From: Eubacterium sp.
GTDB taxonomy: Bacteria; Bacillota; Clostridia; Lachnospirales; Lachnospiraceae
Assembly: GCA_017430325.1 (NCBI GenBank)
Contig: JAFRNE010000011.1
Location: 1-64,000 of the forward strand
DNA length: 64,000 nucleotides
Direction: 5' to 3'
Shown: positions 6,267 through 15,626 of the stretch, piece by piece
How positions within the stretch are numbered: position 1 is the stretch's first letter
How the letters are laid out: every line of letters starts with the position of its first letter
Made by a program: the position numbers and the translations under genes
The notes under the pieces: generated by a model
The model's database searches: none
Told to the model about the DNA's origin: nothing
Seen by the model: the letters and a program-made list of their open reading frames with translations, nothing else

Positions 6267-7499
6267 ATGAACAGAAAAGAGATAAATGAGATAAAAGCAC
6301 TTTATGATACTATTCAGGACTGCAGCATACTCAGACTTGCAGGCTGCTATGTAAATGGAGAGAGGAACAAGGTTAAGACCTTTAACGAATCCTTCTACAA
6401 TCTTCCTGAAGAAGAAATGTACAAATATCTTGAGATATTCAGGAAGACCCTGTCGGGTACTCCGGGAAAGAATCTTCTGGATATGAGCTTTACAGACCAG
6501 AGCATGTCGGATGAAACTTACGGAAGAGCTATGCTGGATAAACTCAGAAGGTCGGAGCTTAAGGATGATGAAGTGCTTCAGAGCTTTTATGATAAGGTGA
6601 TCGGAAATTATGATTGTGTGGGAAACTATCTGATCCTCCTTATATATCAGTCCTACGATGTTCCGGGTATGACCACTGACGGAATAGAAGTTGATGATGC
6701 TTCGGAAGAGGTTTATAATTATATACTGTGCAGTATTTGTCCGATGAAGCTCACAAAGCCGGGACTTGGCTTTGATGAGGCTGTGGGTGAGATACACACC
6801 CTCAGACAGATATTTGCGGTAGAGCTTCCTAAGACCGGATTTATCTTTCCGGCATTTAATGATAGGAGCTCGGACGATTCGATGCTTCTTTATTCGACAA
6901 GGAAGACGGATCATATACAGGATATGTTTTTGGAAAAACTGTTGGGAGTATCTACAACACTTCCGGCAAAGCAGCAGAAGGAAGGCTTCACTGAATTTGT
7001 TTCGGATATACTCGGAAACGATTCGAGCTTTGAGACGGTCCTTGCGGTTCAGGAGAACCTGAGCGAGGCAGTCAGAAATAAAAAATCAGAGTTCAGCGGC
7101 GAAACGGTATTTCTTGATAAGGACGCTGTGAGAAATGTATTTGAAAACAGTGGCGTTCCTGAGGAGAAGCTGAAGGATTTCAGTCAGAAGTTTGACGACC
7201 AGTTCGATATGAAGAAGGTTTATAAAAAGAATATCGAATCGGTGAGCGACAGCGATGAGGCGGATGCGCCTATACGTGAGCAGCATGTGCCAAGTATTAA
7301 GGTTGAAGAGAAGCTGTTTGCGGATAATGTTGTTCCGGTCAGAAACTTTGAGGTTAAGACCAAGGATATGGTGCTCAGGATCAACAGTAAGCATACGGAC
7401 ATAATCGATACAAGAGTCATCGATGGCAAGAAATGTCTGGTCATAGAGCTTACGGACGACCTGACGGTCAACGGTATCCCGGTTGGAGGAGATTCATAA
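6267..7499 (+). CDS. DUF4317 family protein
   Basis: The 410-residue protein matches the DUF4317 family of Lachnospiraceae and relatives. It starts MNRKEINEIKALYD, followed by a conserved 'GCYVNGERNK' stretch, and ends in a small strand-rich domain (MVLRINSKHTDIIDTRVIDG). No signal peptide, membrane segment or catalytic motif is visible, so it is probably cytoplasmic; function unknown. It begins 27 bases after one C_GCAxxG_C_C gene, and its TAA directly abuts the ATG of the other, so the three genes are very likely co-transcribed and the last two translationally coupled. Confidence 0.75.
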   Translation: MNRKEINEIKALYDTIQDCSILRLAGCYVNGERNKVKTFNESFYNLPEEEMYKYLEIFRKTLSGTPGKNLLDMSFTDQSMSDETYGRAMLDKLRRSELKDDEVLQSFYDKVIGNYDCVGNYLILLIYQSYDVPGMTTDGIEVDDASEEVYNYILCSICPMKLTKPGLGFDEAVGEIHTLRQIFAVELPKTGFIFPAFNDRSSDDSMLLYSTRKTDHIQDMFLEKLLGVSTTLPAKQQKEGFTEFVSDILGNDSSFETVLAVQENLSEAVRNKKSEFSGETVFLDKDAVRNVFENSGVPEEKLKDFSQKFDDQFDMKKVYKKNIESVSDSDEADAPIREQHVPSIKVEEKLFADNVVPVRNFEVKTKDMVLRINSKHTDIIDTRVIDGKKCLVIELTDDLTVNGIPVGGDS

Positions 7500-7955
7500 A
7501 TGACGCGAAGAGAAATGGCGATGGACAATTTCAAGAAGGGCTACAACTGCTCTCAGTCGATAGTGCTGGCATTTGAAGATATGCTCCCTGTTGACGGGGC
7601 TGAGATGCTTAAGCTGGCTTCATCCTTCGGGGGAGGAATGGGCAGGCTTCGTGAGGTGTGCGGCTCGGTTAGTGGAATATTCATGATAGCAGGCCTGCTT
7701 TATGGCTATGACGGTCCGGAAACCGGACAGGTCAAGGCTGATCATTATGCGAGAATACAGGAGCTGGCGCATAGATTTGAGGAGAAGCATGGAACAATAA
7801 TCTGCAGGGAGATGCTCGGGCTGAATGTCCGCCATGACATTCCGGTGCCTGAAGCACGTACAAATGAGTATTATAAAAAGCGTCCTTGTACAGAAATAAT
7901 AGGGGATGCGGCAGAAATACTTGAGCAGTATATTTCCGAAAATCCTGTGAAGTAG
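7500..7955 (+). CDS. C_GCAxxG_C_C family protein (second copy)
   Basis: It is a paralogue of the protein at 5850, with YNCSQSI near the N-terminus, VCGSVSGIFMIAG in the middle and Cys near the end (TIICREM, RPCTEI). It lacks one family cysteine: the GFCAGMG segment reads SFGGGMG. GGAGG lies within the last DUF4317 codons, and ATG 7500 follows the TAA without a gap, so coupling with DUF4317 is expected. Redox or metal-binding role is inferred only from the family. Confidence 0.75.
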   Translation: MTRREMAMDNFKKGYNCSQSIVLAFEDMLPVDGAEMLKLASSFGGGMGRLREVCGSVSGIFMIAGLLYGYDGPETGQVKADHYARIQELAHRFEEKHGTIICREMLGLNVRHDIPVPEARTNEYYKKRPCTEIIGDAAEILEQYISENPVK

Positions 7956-7999
7956 GAATCCGGAGGTTGCAATAAAAAGCGAACAGGAGGTTACAAAGT

Positions 8000-8776
8000 A
8001 TGGATGTGATTGGTTTATGGGAGGTTGTTTCTGCACAGACCTTCGATGTGAAAAACATGGAGATGGTGTGGAAAACAAAGGAAGAGGCAATGTCATCTGA
8101 CATGGATGACGACTTAAAGAGGATGTATTCAAACCTTTTTGAGTTCAAGGAAGACGGAACTCTCTCAATGCTGATGAAGGGACCGGCAGTTGAGGCTGTT
8201 CCAAAGGATGAGCTCGATGCAGCAGTTGAAGCAGGACAGGCGATCGTGGAGGATGGAGTTATTTACATTCCACAGATCCTTGAATGGAAGATTGAGGGGG
8301 ATGACCTTCTTATTAACAGCAAGGAGCAGGGAGAGGTGTTTGGTGAAGCAATAAATCCTTGGAGAAAGGCTGTTCAGGAGGGAAATACCCTTGTGATCCT
8401 CGAGAGCTATCAGGTATGCCGCGTTGGAACTAAGCCTGACAGTTTTCGCAGGAAGGAAGAGAAGACTCTGACACCTGAGATGATCGCTGCGGTTGGTATT
8501 TACAAGGGCTTATATACCAAGCTTGTGGGTGATGAGAAGCAGAACGAAGAGACCTTCCAGCTTGAACTGAAGGATGACGGAACAGGGCGTCAGCAGCGTG
8601 ATAATCTGGATATCAAGATCCCTGACTGGAACGTTGAGAACGGTAAGGTTACACTGACTGAAAAGTTCCTTGGCAAGATCGATTATACCGGAACACTTGA
8701 AGGCGCTAAGCTGTCACTGTTCAATGGTGATCCGACAAATCCTTTTACAATGGAATATGTTTACGAGAAGCAGTAA
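8000..8776 (+). CDS. Hypothetical protein, possibly lipocalin-like
   Basis: The family is not recognised. The 258-residue acidic protein begins MDVIGLWEVVSAQTFD; a G-x-W near the N-terminus followed by alternating strand-forming segments (FEFKEDGTLSMLM, LEWKIEGDDLLIN, KVTLTEKFLGKIDYTGTLEG) resembles lipocalin/calycin-type beta barrels and suggests two such repeats (residues about 1-135 and 155-258). No signal peptide or TM segment. An AGGAGG site precedes ATG 8000. It is followed by the shared terminator at 8797-8825. Confidence 0.6.
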   Translation: MDVIGLWEVVSAQTFDVKNMEMVWKTKEEAMSSDMDDDLKRMYSNLFEFKEDGTLSMLMKGPAVEAVPKDELDAAVEAGQAIVEDGVIYIPQILEWKIEGDDLLINSKEQGEVFGEAINPWRKAVQEGNTLVILESYQVCRVGTKPDSFRRKEEKTLTPEMIAAVGIYKGLYTKLVGDEKQNEETFQLELKDDGTGRQQRDNLDIKIPDWNVENGKVTLTEKFLGKIDYTGTLEGAKLSLFNGDPTNPFTMEYVYEKQ

Positions 8777-8796
8777 AGCTTACGGAACGATAAATA

Positions 8797-8825
8797 AAAC
8801 CCGGTATCTAAGATACCGGGTTTTT
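8797..8825. terminator. Bidirectional terminator between convergent genes
   Basis: AAACCCGGTATC (8797-8808) and GATACCGGGTTT (8812-8823) form a 12-bp perfect stem with a three-base loop, with T-runs on both strands. The last codons of the minus-strand hydrolase are inside the stem and its stop (8808-8810) touches the loop. Confidence 0.9.
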
Positions 8826-9806
8826 AGCTGTGAAGTCTAGAAGTTCTCTCAGGAAGACTTCCGGCTGGTCGAAGAAACAGGCATGGGTCGCTCTTGGCAT
8901 AAGGATATTTTGTTTATCCGGAGCCTTGATATCATTAAAGCAGTCCTGTATAAGCTGGTTCGGACTAGTGAAGTCTTCGTCACCGCCGATAAACATTACA
9001 GGAACCTCGAAATGAAGGTCATTTCGAAGATCATAGGTCATAAGAGTCTGGAAGGAACCTGTATATCTCTTATAGGTCGAGGCTGTCATGGCCCATTTTT
9101 CCTTGAAGCTGAGGAACGGTGTTTTCCTGAATTCCTTTACAGGAAACTGTTTGCCGTCCTTTGAGATGTATTTTATTCCAAGCTTGTTGAAGGTTTTCAG
9201 CTGATTTGTCAGCCTTTGGTTCATTTCGCGAATTTCCGGAAGGACTGCGAGGATCTTGTCGATCTGGGCGCTGTCCTGGGCATTGTCCTTAGCGAGGCTC
9301 TTTATCCAGTTGCAGGAGTATTTCAGACCTTCCCTGTAATTAACTACCTGGCTTATCCCTACGTAGCAGGCAACCTTCTCGGGGCGCATCCTCGCGTATG
9401 AAGCACCGATAACCGTACCCCATGAAAAGCCCACGAGAATGATCTTGCTGAAGTTGTAAACCGTGTGGAGATAAGAGATAACTGCATCAATATCTGTCAC
9501 ATAATCGGAGATGCTTCCGCTTTCGGCAATGAGAGCGGCTTTACTTTTGTTAGCGACAAATGTCTTACAGGCATTTCGCTGATCCCAGTTTACAACTGTA
9601 AAGTGCTTCTCCCATTCAGGCTGCATGATATGGCAGAGGCCGGCTACCGAACCACCCGGTCCTCCGTGCAGGAACAGAAGGAGAGGATTGTTACGGTCGG
9701 AGCCCCTCACCTGAATATATTGTTTGATTCCATTGATCTCGGGATATTCATAAAGACAGATTCCGCTGCCGGAATAGCAATTGATAAGTGGATCGTTTTT
9801 CTTCAT
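8808..9806 (-). CDS. Alpha/beta hydrolase, proline iminopeptidase-like
   Basis: The 332-residue protein has HGGPGGS (oxyanion-hole loop of the S33 proline iminopeptidase type) and nucleophile elbow GFSWGT. A GGDEDFTSP segment probably holds the catalytic Asp and 'ATHACFFDQP' the His. The start at 9806 is supported by GGGAGG (complement of 9814-9820) seven bases upstream, and by a consensus promoter (9850-9878). No signal peptide is visible. The likely substrates are N-terminal prolyl peptides or small esters; the exact one is unknown. Its 3' end is embedded in the bidirectional terminator. Confidence 0.8.
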   Translation of the reverse strand: MKKNDPLINCYSGSGICLYEYPEINGIKQYIQVRGSDRNNPLLLFLHGGPGGSVAGLCHIMQPEWEKHFTVVNWDQRNACKTFVANKSKAALIAESGSISDYVTDIDAVISYLHTVYNFSKIILVGFSWGTVIGASYARMRPEKVACYVGISQVVNYREGLKYSCNWIKSLAKDNAQDSAQIDKILAVLPEIREMNQRLTNQLKTFNKLGIKYISKDGKQFPVKEFRKTPFLSFKEKWAMTASTYKRYTGSFQTLMTYDLRNDLHFEVPVMFIGGDEDFTSPNQLIQDCFNDIKAPDKQNILMPRATHACFFDQPEVFLRELLDFTAKNPVS

Positions 9807-9849
9807 AAGTCTAACCTCCCTATATCTATTAAAAATACCTTCTGTGAAT

Positions 9850-9878
9850 AGTATATACATATAATGATTTTTTGCCAA
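9850..9878 (-). promoter_or_regulatory. Promoter of the alpha/beta hydrolase gene
   Basis: On the minus strand: TTGGCA (9873-9878), 17-base spacer, TATACT (9850-9855). It is back-to-back with the promoter of the AlkD-like gene. Confidence 0.7.
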
Positions 9879-9888
9879 GAATAATATC

Positions 9889-9917
9889 TTGATAGAACGT
9901 GTGTTCTATGATATAGT
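9889..9917 (+). promoter_or_regulatory. Promoter with LexA-type (SOS) box for the AlkD-like gene
   Basis: TTGATA (9889-9894), 17-base spacer, TATAGT (9912-9917). The spacer holds AGAACGTGTGTTCT (9894-9907), which fits the Gram-positive LexA/DinR box GAAC-N4-GTTC with both half-sites perfect. A repressor bound there would block RNA polymerase directly. The downstream gene is a DNA alkylation repair protein, which makes SOS control biologically sensible. Confidence 0.75.
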
Positions 9918-9937
9918 GAGTGTTGGAGGTATTGGGT

Positions 9938-10648
9938 ATGAGTAATATTATTGATGAAATAAGGGAAGAATTTTTTAAATATCAGGATGTAGAATACAGG
10001 AATTTTCAGGCGGGACTGGTTCCGACAGCGGATGTTTCTGCGTCAATCGGTGTGAGGACTCCGGGGCTTAGAAGGATGGCGAAGGAGTTTATGAAGAGGG
10101 AAGACATTGGTGTATTCCTTGATTCACTGCCGCACGAATATTTTGAAGAGAATCAGCTGCAGGCCTTTATCATTTCTGAAATGAAGGATTATGAGGCGTG
10201 CATGGAGAGGCTTACGGCTTTCCTGCCATATGTGGACAACTGGGCGACCTGCGATCAGATGTCTCCGAAGATATTTAAGAAGCATAGAGCAGAGCTGCTG
10301 GAGGAGATAAAGATATGGATCAAGTCTGAGCATACATATACGGTACGTTTTGCCATAGGTATGCTGATGGAGCATTTCCTGAACGAGGACTTTGATATTT
10401 CCTATCCTGAGATGGTCTCAAAGGTGCGCTCGGAGGAGTATTACATCAATATGATGACTGCCTGGTATTTTGCGACGGCACTTGCCAAGCAGTATGATGC
10501 GGTACTGCATTTTATCGAAGAGAAAAAGCTTGATGTGTGGACACATAACAAGGCGATACAGAAGTCCATCGAGAGCAGGCGGATAACACCGGAACAAAAG
10601 GAATATCTTAGGGGTTTAAAGATAAAAGCAAGTTGGAAAAACGACTGA
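9938..10648 (+). CDS. DNA alkylation repair protein (AlkD/AlkC-like HEAT-repeat glycosylase)
   Basis: The 236-residue protein is all-helical and matches the DNA_alkylation_repair family (PF08713): GVRTPGLRRMAKEF, then the conserved FLPYVDNWATCDQMSP stretch (DNWxxCD) and AIGMLMEHFL. AlkD removes positively charged alkylated purines using HEAT-like repeats. ATG 9938 is chosen for GGAGG eight bases upstream; an upstream TTG in the same frame lacks a site. The promoter holds a LexA-type box, so induction by DNA damage is likely. A promoter for the next gene lies in its last codons. Confidence 0.85.
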   Translation: MSNIIDEIREEFFKYQDVEYRNFQAGLVPTADVSASIGVRTPGLRRMAKEFMKREDIGVFLDSLPHEYFEENQLQAFIISEMKDYEACMERLTAFLPYVDNWATCDQMSPKIFKKHRAELLEEIKIWIKSEHTYTVRFAIGMLMEHFLNEDFDISYPEMVSKVRSEEYYINMMTAWYFATALAKQYDAVLHFIEEKKLDVWTHNKAIQKSIESRRITPEQKEYLRGLKIKASWKND

Positions 10649-10661
10649 TTTCTGATATAAT
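10633..10661 (+). promoter_or_regulatory. Promoter of the TerB-like gene
   Basis: TTGGAA (10633-10638), 17-base spacer, TATAAT (10656-10661), overlapping the 3' end of the AlkD-like gene. The leader then holds a perfect 6-bp stem CAGGTC/GACCTG around 10676-10694. Confidence 0.7.
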
Positions 10662-10778
10662 CGTGTCGTATGAGACAGGTCTTTGCTGGACCTGATTATC
10701 GTGAGATAAAAACAGCCGGAATTGCACAAAATATGAGTGATCCTGCGGAAGGCAAAAAATTATGGGAGGTTTTTTGAG

Positions 10779-11249
10779 ATGAGTATTTTTGAGAAAATGT
10801 TTGACAAGATTGGTGACAACGATGAGGCTGTAGAAGCTGCGGCAGAAGCTGTGGAAGCAGCGGCACCAAAGGCGGAGGCATCAGTTTCTTCGGAGCAGCT
10901 TGTAAGGATATCTGAACGCTGTCTTGCAGCGGCAGCACTTTCTATGTATTGTGCAGCCTGTGACGGCAATGTAAGTATCGAAGAGTATATGGAGATGGAT
11001 ATTCACATCGGAAAGATCAAGGGCAAGGTTAAGCTTCCTGAGACAGTTGAGAAGGAGCTTACTGCCATTGGTAATAATCATAATATCAGCTGGGAAGAGG
11101 TTACAGCTTATCTTGATAAGCTCAGCCCGGATGTTCTCATCGAGATGAGTGACGATGTTGCAGATATCGTTGTGGCATCCGATGGTGTTAATGAAGATGA
11201 GCAGAAAGTAGTTGAGCGGTTCGCTAATTACGTAAAGAGCCGCGTGTAA
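10779..11249 (+). CDS. TerB-like (tellurite-resistance domain) protein
   Basis: At 156 residues it has an Ala/Glu-rich N-terminal linker and then a helical domain resembling TerB/DUF533 folds (AAALSMYCAACDGNVSIEEYMEMD... and VADIVVASDGVNEDEQKVV): two similar acidic helix-loop segments, 'DGNVSIEE' and 'DGVNEDEQ', as in TerB where acidic residues bind metal. GGAGG (10765-10769) sets the start at 10779. It is probably cytoplasmic, with unknown function; the tellurite label is only a family name. uvrA starts 50 bases downstream. Confidence 0.6.
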   Translation: MSIFEKMFDKIGDNDEAVEAAAEAVEAAAPKAEASVSSEQLVRISERCLAAAALSMYCAACDGNVSIEEYMEMDIHIGKIKGKVKLPETVEKELTAIGNNHNISWEEVTAYLDKLSPDVLIEMSDDVADIVVASDGVNEDEQKVVERFANYVKSRV

Positions 11250-11299
11250 TTACTCAATGGTAAAAAAAGACAGTTAGGAAGGACATAAGATTCAGTCAG

Positions 11300-14131
11300 A
11301 TGGAAGAGATAAAATATATCACTATACAGGGAGCCAGAGAACATAACCTGAAGAATGTAGACCTCAGGCTGCCAAGAAATAAATTCATAGTATTTACAGG
11401 ACTTTCGGGCTCCGGTAAATCCAGCCTCGCATTTGATACTATTTATGCAGAGGGACAGAGGAGGTATGTTGAATCACTTTCGTCCTACGCGAGAATGTTT
11501 CTCGGTCAGGCTGATAAGCCTGATGTTGACAAGATAGAAGGACTTTCTCCTGCAATCTCCATCGATCAGAAATCGACCAACCGTAATCCGCGTTCTACAG
11601 TCGGAACGGTTACGGAAATATATGACTACCTGCGACTTCTTTATGCGAGGATTGGTATCCCGCATTGTCCGAAATGCGGCAAGGTGATAGAGAGGCAGAC
11701 TGTCGATCAGATGGTTGACAGTATCATGACTCTTCCTGAGAGAACGAAGTTCAGCATCCTTGCACCGGTTGTCAGAGGACGTAAAGGTGAGCATGAGAAG
11801 GTCATCCAGCAGGCAAGAAAGAGCGGCTATGTCAGGATAGTCGTAGACGGCAATCTCTTCAATCTGGACGAAGAGATAAGCCTTGAGAAAAACAAAAAGC
11901 ATAATATCGATATAGTTATAGACAGACTTGTGATCAAGGAAGGTATAGAGATGCGTCTTGCGGGTTCTCTTGAGACGGCTCTGCATCTGACGGATGGTAT
12001 AGTTAAGTGTGAGATAGTGGATGGTGAGACCATGACCTTCTCGGACAGCTATTCCTGTCCTGACTGCGGCATAAGTATCGATGAGATAGAGCCGAGAAGC
12101 TTCTCATTCAACAATCCTTTCGGAGCCTGCCCTGTATGTACAGGTCTCGGCTTCAGACATGAGTTTGATGCGGATCTTGTGGTTCCGGATAAGAAGAGGA
12201 CACTGAATGAGGGTGCATTTGCGGTGCCTGGCTGGCAGTCCAGCGGTGATACGAAGAGCTTTACCCATGCGATGCTCAAGGCACTTTCTGAGGAGTACAA
12301 TTTCTCACTTGATACTCCGTGGAAGGAGCTTTCCGAGGAAGCGAAGAAGGTTATCCTTTACGGTATCAAGGGAAGGATCAAGGTTGAATATACCGGTCAG
12401 AGAGGCCGAAATACATATAGCGTGACCTATGAGGGACTTATCAAGAATGTCCAGCAGCGTTATATGGAGACCTCATCTGAGGCAATGAAGGCAGAGTATG
12501 AGGAGTTCATGACCTTTATCCCTTGTGAGGCCTGTCATGGTAAGAGACTTAAAGAAACCTCGCTTGCTGTTACTATTTCGGGCAAGAATATTTACGATGT
12601 AACAGAGCTTCCTGTTGAGGAGCTGAATGATTTTGTTTCCGGAGTTGAGCTTTCGGAGAGAGAGAAGCTGATAGGCGGACAGATACTCCGAGAGATCTCT
12701 GCGAGAACAAGCTTTATGGTGGATGTCGGACTTAATTATCTGACACTGAGCCGTCCGACTTCAACGCTTTCAGGCGGTGAGGCGCAGAGAATAAGGCTTG
12801 CAACACAGATCGGTTCTGGACTGGTGGGCGTTTCCTACATCCTTGATGAGCCAAGTATAGGCCTTCATCAGAGAGATAATGATAAGCTTATTTCTTCACT
12901 TAAGTCACTCCGTGATCTTGGAAATACGCTTATAGTCGTTGAACATGATGAGGATACCATGAAGGCGGCGGACTATATCGTGGATATCGGTCCGGGAGCC
13001 GGACGTGAAGGCGGTAAGATAGTTGCCACCGGAACAGCAAAAGAGATCATGAAGTGTCCTGATTCTGTGACCGGAAAATATCTCTCGCATGAGCTGGAGA
13101 TAGGCGTTCCGCTGAAGAGGAGAAAGCCGAAGGGCTTTATATCCATCAAGGGGGCGAGAGAGAACAATCTGAAAGGTATAGATGTTGAGATACCGAAGGG
13201 TGTTTTCACCTGCGTTACAGGTGTTTCCGGTTCCGGAAAGAGCTCGCTCATCAATGAGATACTAAAGAAAAAGCTTCTCAGATCACTTAACAGAGCAAGG
13301 ATCAAGCCGGGAAAATATGATTCCATTACAGGCTACGAGGATCTGGACAAGGTTATCGATATAGACCAGTCACCTATCGGACGTACACCGAGATCTAACC
13401 CGGCAACTTATACGGGCGTATTTGATCTTATCAGAGATCTTTTTGCGGGAACCAAGGACGCGAAGGCGCTTGGCTACAGTAAGGGACGTTTCTCCTTCAA
13501 TGTGGCAGGTGGACGCTGCGAGGCCTGCAAGGGTGACGGAATCATAAAGATAGAGATGCATTTCCTGCCGGACATCTACGTTCCATGCGAGGTCTGCGGA
13601 GGAAAGAGATATAACAGAGAGACGCTGGAGGTTAAATACAAGGGCAAGAATATTTACGAGGTTCTCGACATGACTGTTGATGAAGCCTGCGATTTCTTCG
13701 AAAATGTACCTTCAGTCAGACGTAAGATAGTAACTCTCCGTGATGTCGGACTTGGATATATAAAGCTGGGACAACCATCGACTACTCTTTCGGGTGGCGA
13801 GGCGCAGCGTATCAAGCTTGCGACAGAGCTTTCAAGAAGAAGCACCGGAAATACTATTTACATACTGGATGAGCCGACCACGGGTCTGCATTTTGACGAT
13901 GTCAGAAAGCTGCTTGAGATCCTTGAGAAGCTCACAGAGAACGGAAATACAGTTGTCGTGATCGAGCATAATATGGACGTCATAAAGGTTGCGGACTATA
14001 TCATCGATCTCGGACCTGAGGGTGGAAACGGCGGTGGAACCATAGTTGCCACGGGAACACCCGAGCAGATAGCTAAAGTTAAGGCATCCTATACGGGACA
14101 GTACCTGAAGAAGTATCTTAGGAGTAAATAA
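11300..14131 (+). CDS. uvrA: Excinuclease ABC subunit A (UvrA)
   Basis: The 943-residue protein is full length for UvrA, the damage-recognition ATPase of nucleotide excision repair. It has two ABC modules: Walker [10 protein letters not shown] at 34-42 and GVSGSGKSS at about 640-648, two LSGGEAQR signature motifs, and Walker B regions [10 protein letters not shown] and [10 protein letters not shown]. Zinc-binding cysteine pairs are present (HCPKCG, CPDCG/CPVC and [14 protein letters not shown]). Partners UvrB and UvrC are not in this window. It follows the TerB-like gene by 50 bases, and the next gene starts two bases after its stop, so an operon is likely. No LexA box was seen immediately upstream. 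Confidence 0.97.
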   Translation: MEEIKYITIQGAREHNLKNVDLRLPRNKFIVFTGLSGSGKSSLAFDTIYAEGQRRYVESLSSYARMFLGQADKPDVDKIEGLSPAISIDQKSTNRNPRSTVGTVTEIYDYLRLLYARIGIPHCPKCGKVIERQTVDQMVDSIMTLPERTKFSILAPVVRGRKGEHEKVIQQARKSGYVRIVVDGNLFNLDEEISLEKNKKHNIDIVIDRLVIKEGIEMRLAGSLETALHLTDGIVKCEIVDGETMTFSDSYSCPDCGISIDEIEPRSFSFNNPFGACPVCTGLGFRHEFDADLVVPDKKRTLNEGAFAVPGWQSSGDTKSFTHAMLKALSEEYNFSLDTPWKELSEEAKKVILYGIKGRIKVEYTGQRGRNTYSVTYEGLIKNVQQRYMETSSEAMKAEYEEFMTFIPCEACHGKRLKETSLAVTISGKNIYDVTELPVEELNDFVSGVELSEREKLIGGQILREISARTSFMVDVGLNYLTLSRPTSTLSGGEAQRIRLATQIGSGLVGVSYILDEPSIGLHQRDNDKLISSLKSLRDLGNTLIVVEHDEDTMKAADYIVDIGPGAGREGGKIVATGTAKEIMKCPDSVTGKYLSHELEIGVPLKRRKPKGFISIKGARENNLKGIDVEIPKGVFTCVTGVSGSGKSSLINEILKKKLLRSLNRARIKPGKYDSITGYEDLDKVIDIDQSPIGRTPRSNPATYTGVFDLIRDLFAGTKDAKALGYSKGRFSFNVAGGRCEACKGDGIIKIEMHFLPDIYVPCEVCGGKRYNRETLEVKYKGKNIYEVLDMTVDEACDFFENVPSVRRKIVTLRDVGLGYIKLGQPSTTLSGGEAQRIKLATELSRRSTGNTIYILDEPTTGLHFDDVRKLLEILEKLTENGNTVVVIEHNMDVIKVADYIIDLGPEGGNGGGTIVATGTPEQIAKVKASYTGQYLKKYLRSK

Positions 14132-14133
14132 AA

Positions 14134-15567
14134 ATGTTTTGTATTATCTGCGGAGCAGAAATATCAGAAACTGAAAAGAATTGTCCGAAGTGCGGAGCGC
14201 ACGTACCTGAGGTTCCGAATATTCCGGTTACTCCGGAGGAGGAATCTAGTGTGCAGACCGATGGGGAGATGAGTGATCCTTCGGCAGAGGAATCAGGTGG
14301 AGAATCGGCTGCGGAGAATCATGAAGAGACCTGTGGGGAGCTTGTGGTTGTCGGAAATAAGCTTCCTGCGGATCCGGAAGGAGATACGGCAGAGCTTGCG
14401 GTTGTTCCGGGAGGAAAGAATGAGCTTGCATTAACAGGTTCCGGGAATAACGAGCTGGTTCCTTATGAACCACCGAAGAAGAAGGGCTCGAAGAAGCTTC
14501 TCATGATAATTCTTGCTGCGGTTGTTCTTGTTGCGGGCATAATAACAGCGGTGGTTCTTTTGAAGAATAAGAAGGCTGATCCGAAGGATATCGTGTGGAG
14601 CGAGAATCCGAAGGGAAAGCATATTTCTGCTGATGAGCTTCCTTACACACCTCAGCTTTACAGTGTCCTTTCAAAGTTATATACCATGACGAGCAGCAAT
14701 CAGGACGGAGACTCTGCGTATTACAATTCAAGGAAGGCAGCGGAAGACGGTTCCGACATCCTTTATAACATCTTGAAAACAGGCAGTGTTACTGACTTCT
14801 CGCTCTATTCGGTGGATGAGGCAAAGTATCAGGACACGAGAAACGGCGCTTCTATGGATCCGTGGGGCAAGGCGGCGTCTTTGGGCAGTTATAATGAATA
14901 TTACAAGGAATCCGTTATATGGATAGCCAGGAATATATTTAATGTATCGGACGATGATATTGACACTCTGACCGAAAGAGCAAATGCCAGGACAGGCGAT
15001 GCCATGGGGTATTATCTGGATAAGGGAAAATATTATTTTTACGGTGCAAGTACTCCCTCAAAGGTAAAGCAGTATTATGAGATATCCATCGGCGATGTGA
15101 CCTATGACGGAAGGTATTATTACATCAATTACTTTGTTGATCTTGGTGCCATTGATGAGAATGGTCAGCGTGTAAAGTCTTCAAACGGAGTTGCTGAATA
15201 TGCCGTGATGGAACTGAAGGATGTTGATGGTGATAAATACTGGTCAGTTTATTATCACAGCAGTAATATCCCGAAAAAGCTTGAGTCTACAGAGTACACA
15301 GAGTTTAAGGATATCATCGGAAGCTGCTGTGCAAAATATGCAATGAATACAGGATTGACAGAAAAGAATACCGGATATACGGTTTCTGAGGAGTGGAGTC
15401 CTGAAAACGGTACAAGCTGGATGGTTCAGGTATTTGAGGCTGAGGGCGACTACAGCCAGGGCAAGCAGATCGCATATTATATAGTCCATAAAGACTGTAT
15501 GGTTTATGACTGGTGGGATATGTCGGATGATCCGAAGAATATACCGGTCTTTATAAAAGAAAAATAA
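14134..15567 (+). CDS. Zinc-ribbon, single-span membrane protein
   Basis: The 477-residue protein opens with a zinc ribbon (C3-x2-C6 ... C17-x2-C20), followed by a Pro/Glu/Ser-rich acidic linker, a basic stretch and one TM helix (about 121-143), then a roughly 330-residue extracellular domain rich in Tyr and Asp. The ribbon faces the cytoplasm. This 'zinc ribbon - linker - TM - exported domain' layout is common in Firmicutes and its function is usually unknown. ATG 14134 lies two bases after the uvrA stop, so it is probably co-transcribed with uvrA, but a repair role is not implied by its sequence. Confidence 0.7.
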   Translation: MFCIICGAEISETEKNCPKCGAHVPEVPNIPVTPEEESSVQTDGEMSDPSAEESGGESAAENHEETCGELVVVGNKLPADPEGDTAELAVVPGGKNELALTGSGNNELVPYEPPKKKGSKKLLMIILAAVVLVAGIITAVVLLKNKKADPKDIVWSENPKGKHISADELPYTPQLYSVLSKLYTMTSSNQDGDSAYYNSRKAAEDGSDILYNILKTGSVTDFSLYSVDEAKYQDTRNGASMDPWGKAASLGSYNEYYKESVIWIARNIFNVSDDDIDTLTERANARTGDAMGYYLDKGKYYFYGASTPSKVKQYYEISIGDVTYDGRYYYINYFVDLGAIDENGQRVKSSNGVAEYAVMELKDVDGDKYWSVYYHSSNIPKKLESTEYTEFKDIIGSCCAKYAMNTGLTEKNTGYTVSEEWSPENGTSWMVQVFEAEGDYSQGKQIAYYIVHKDCMVYDWWDMSDDPKNIPVFIKEK

Positions 15568-15626
15568 GATGATCGTGGATATTTTGCATTTAAAATACAT
15601 GATCAGAAGTATGATAAGGAGATCGT

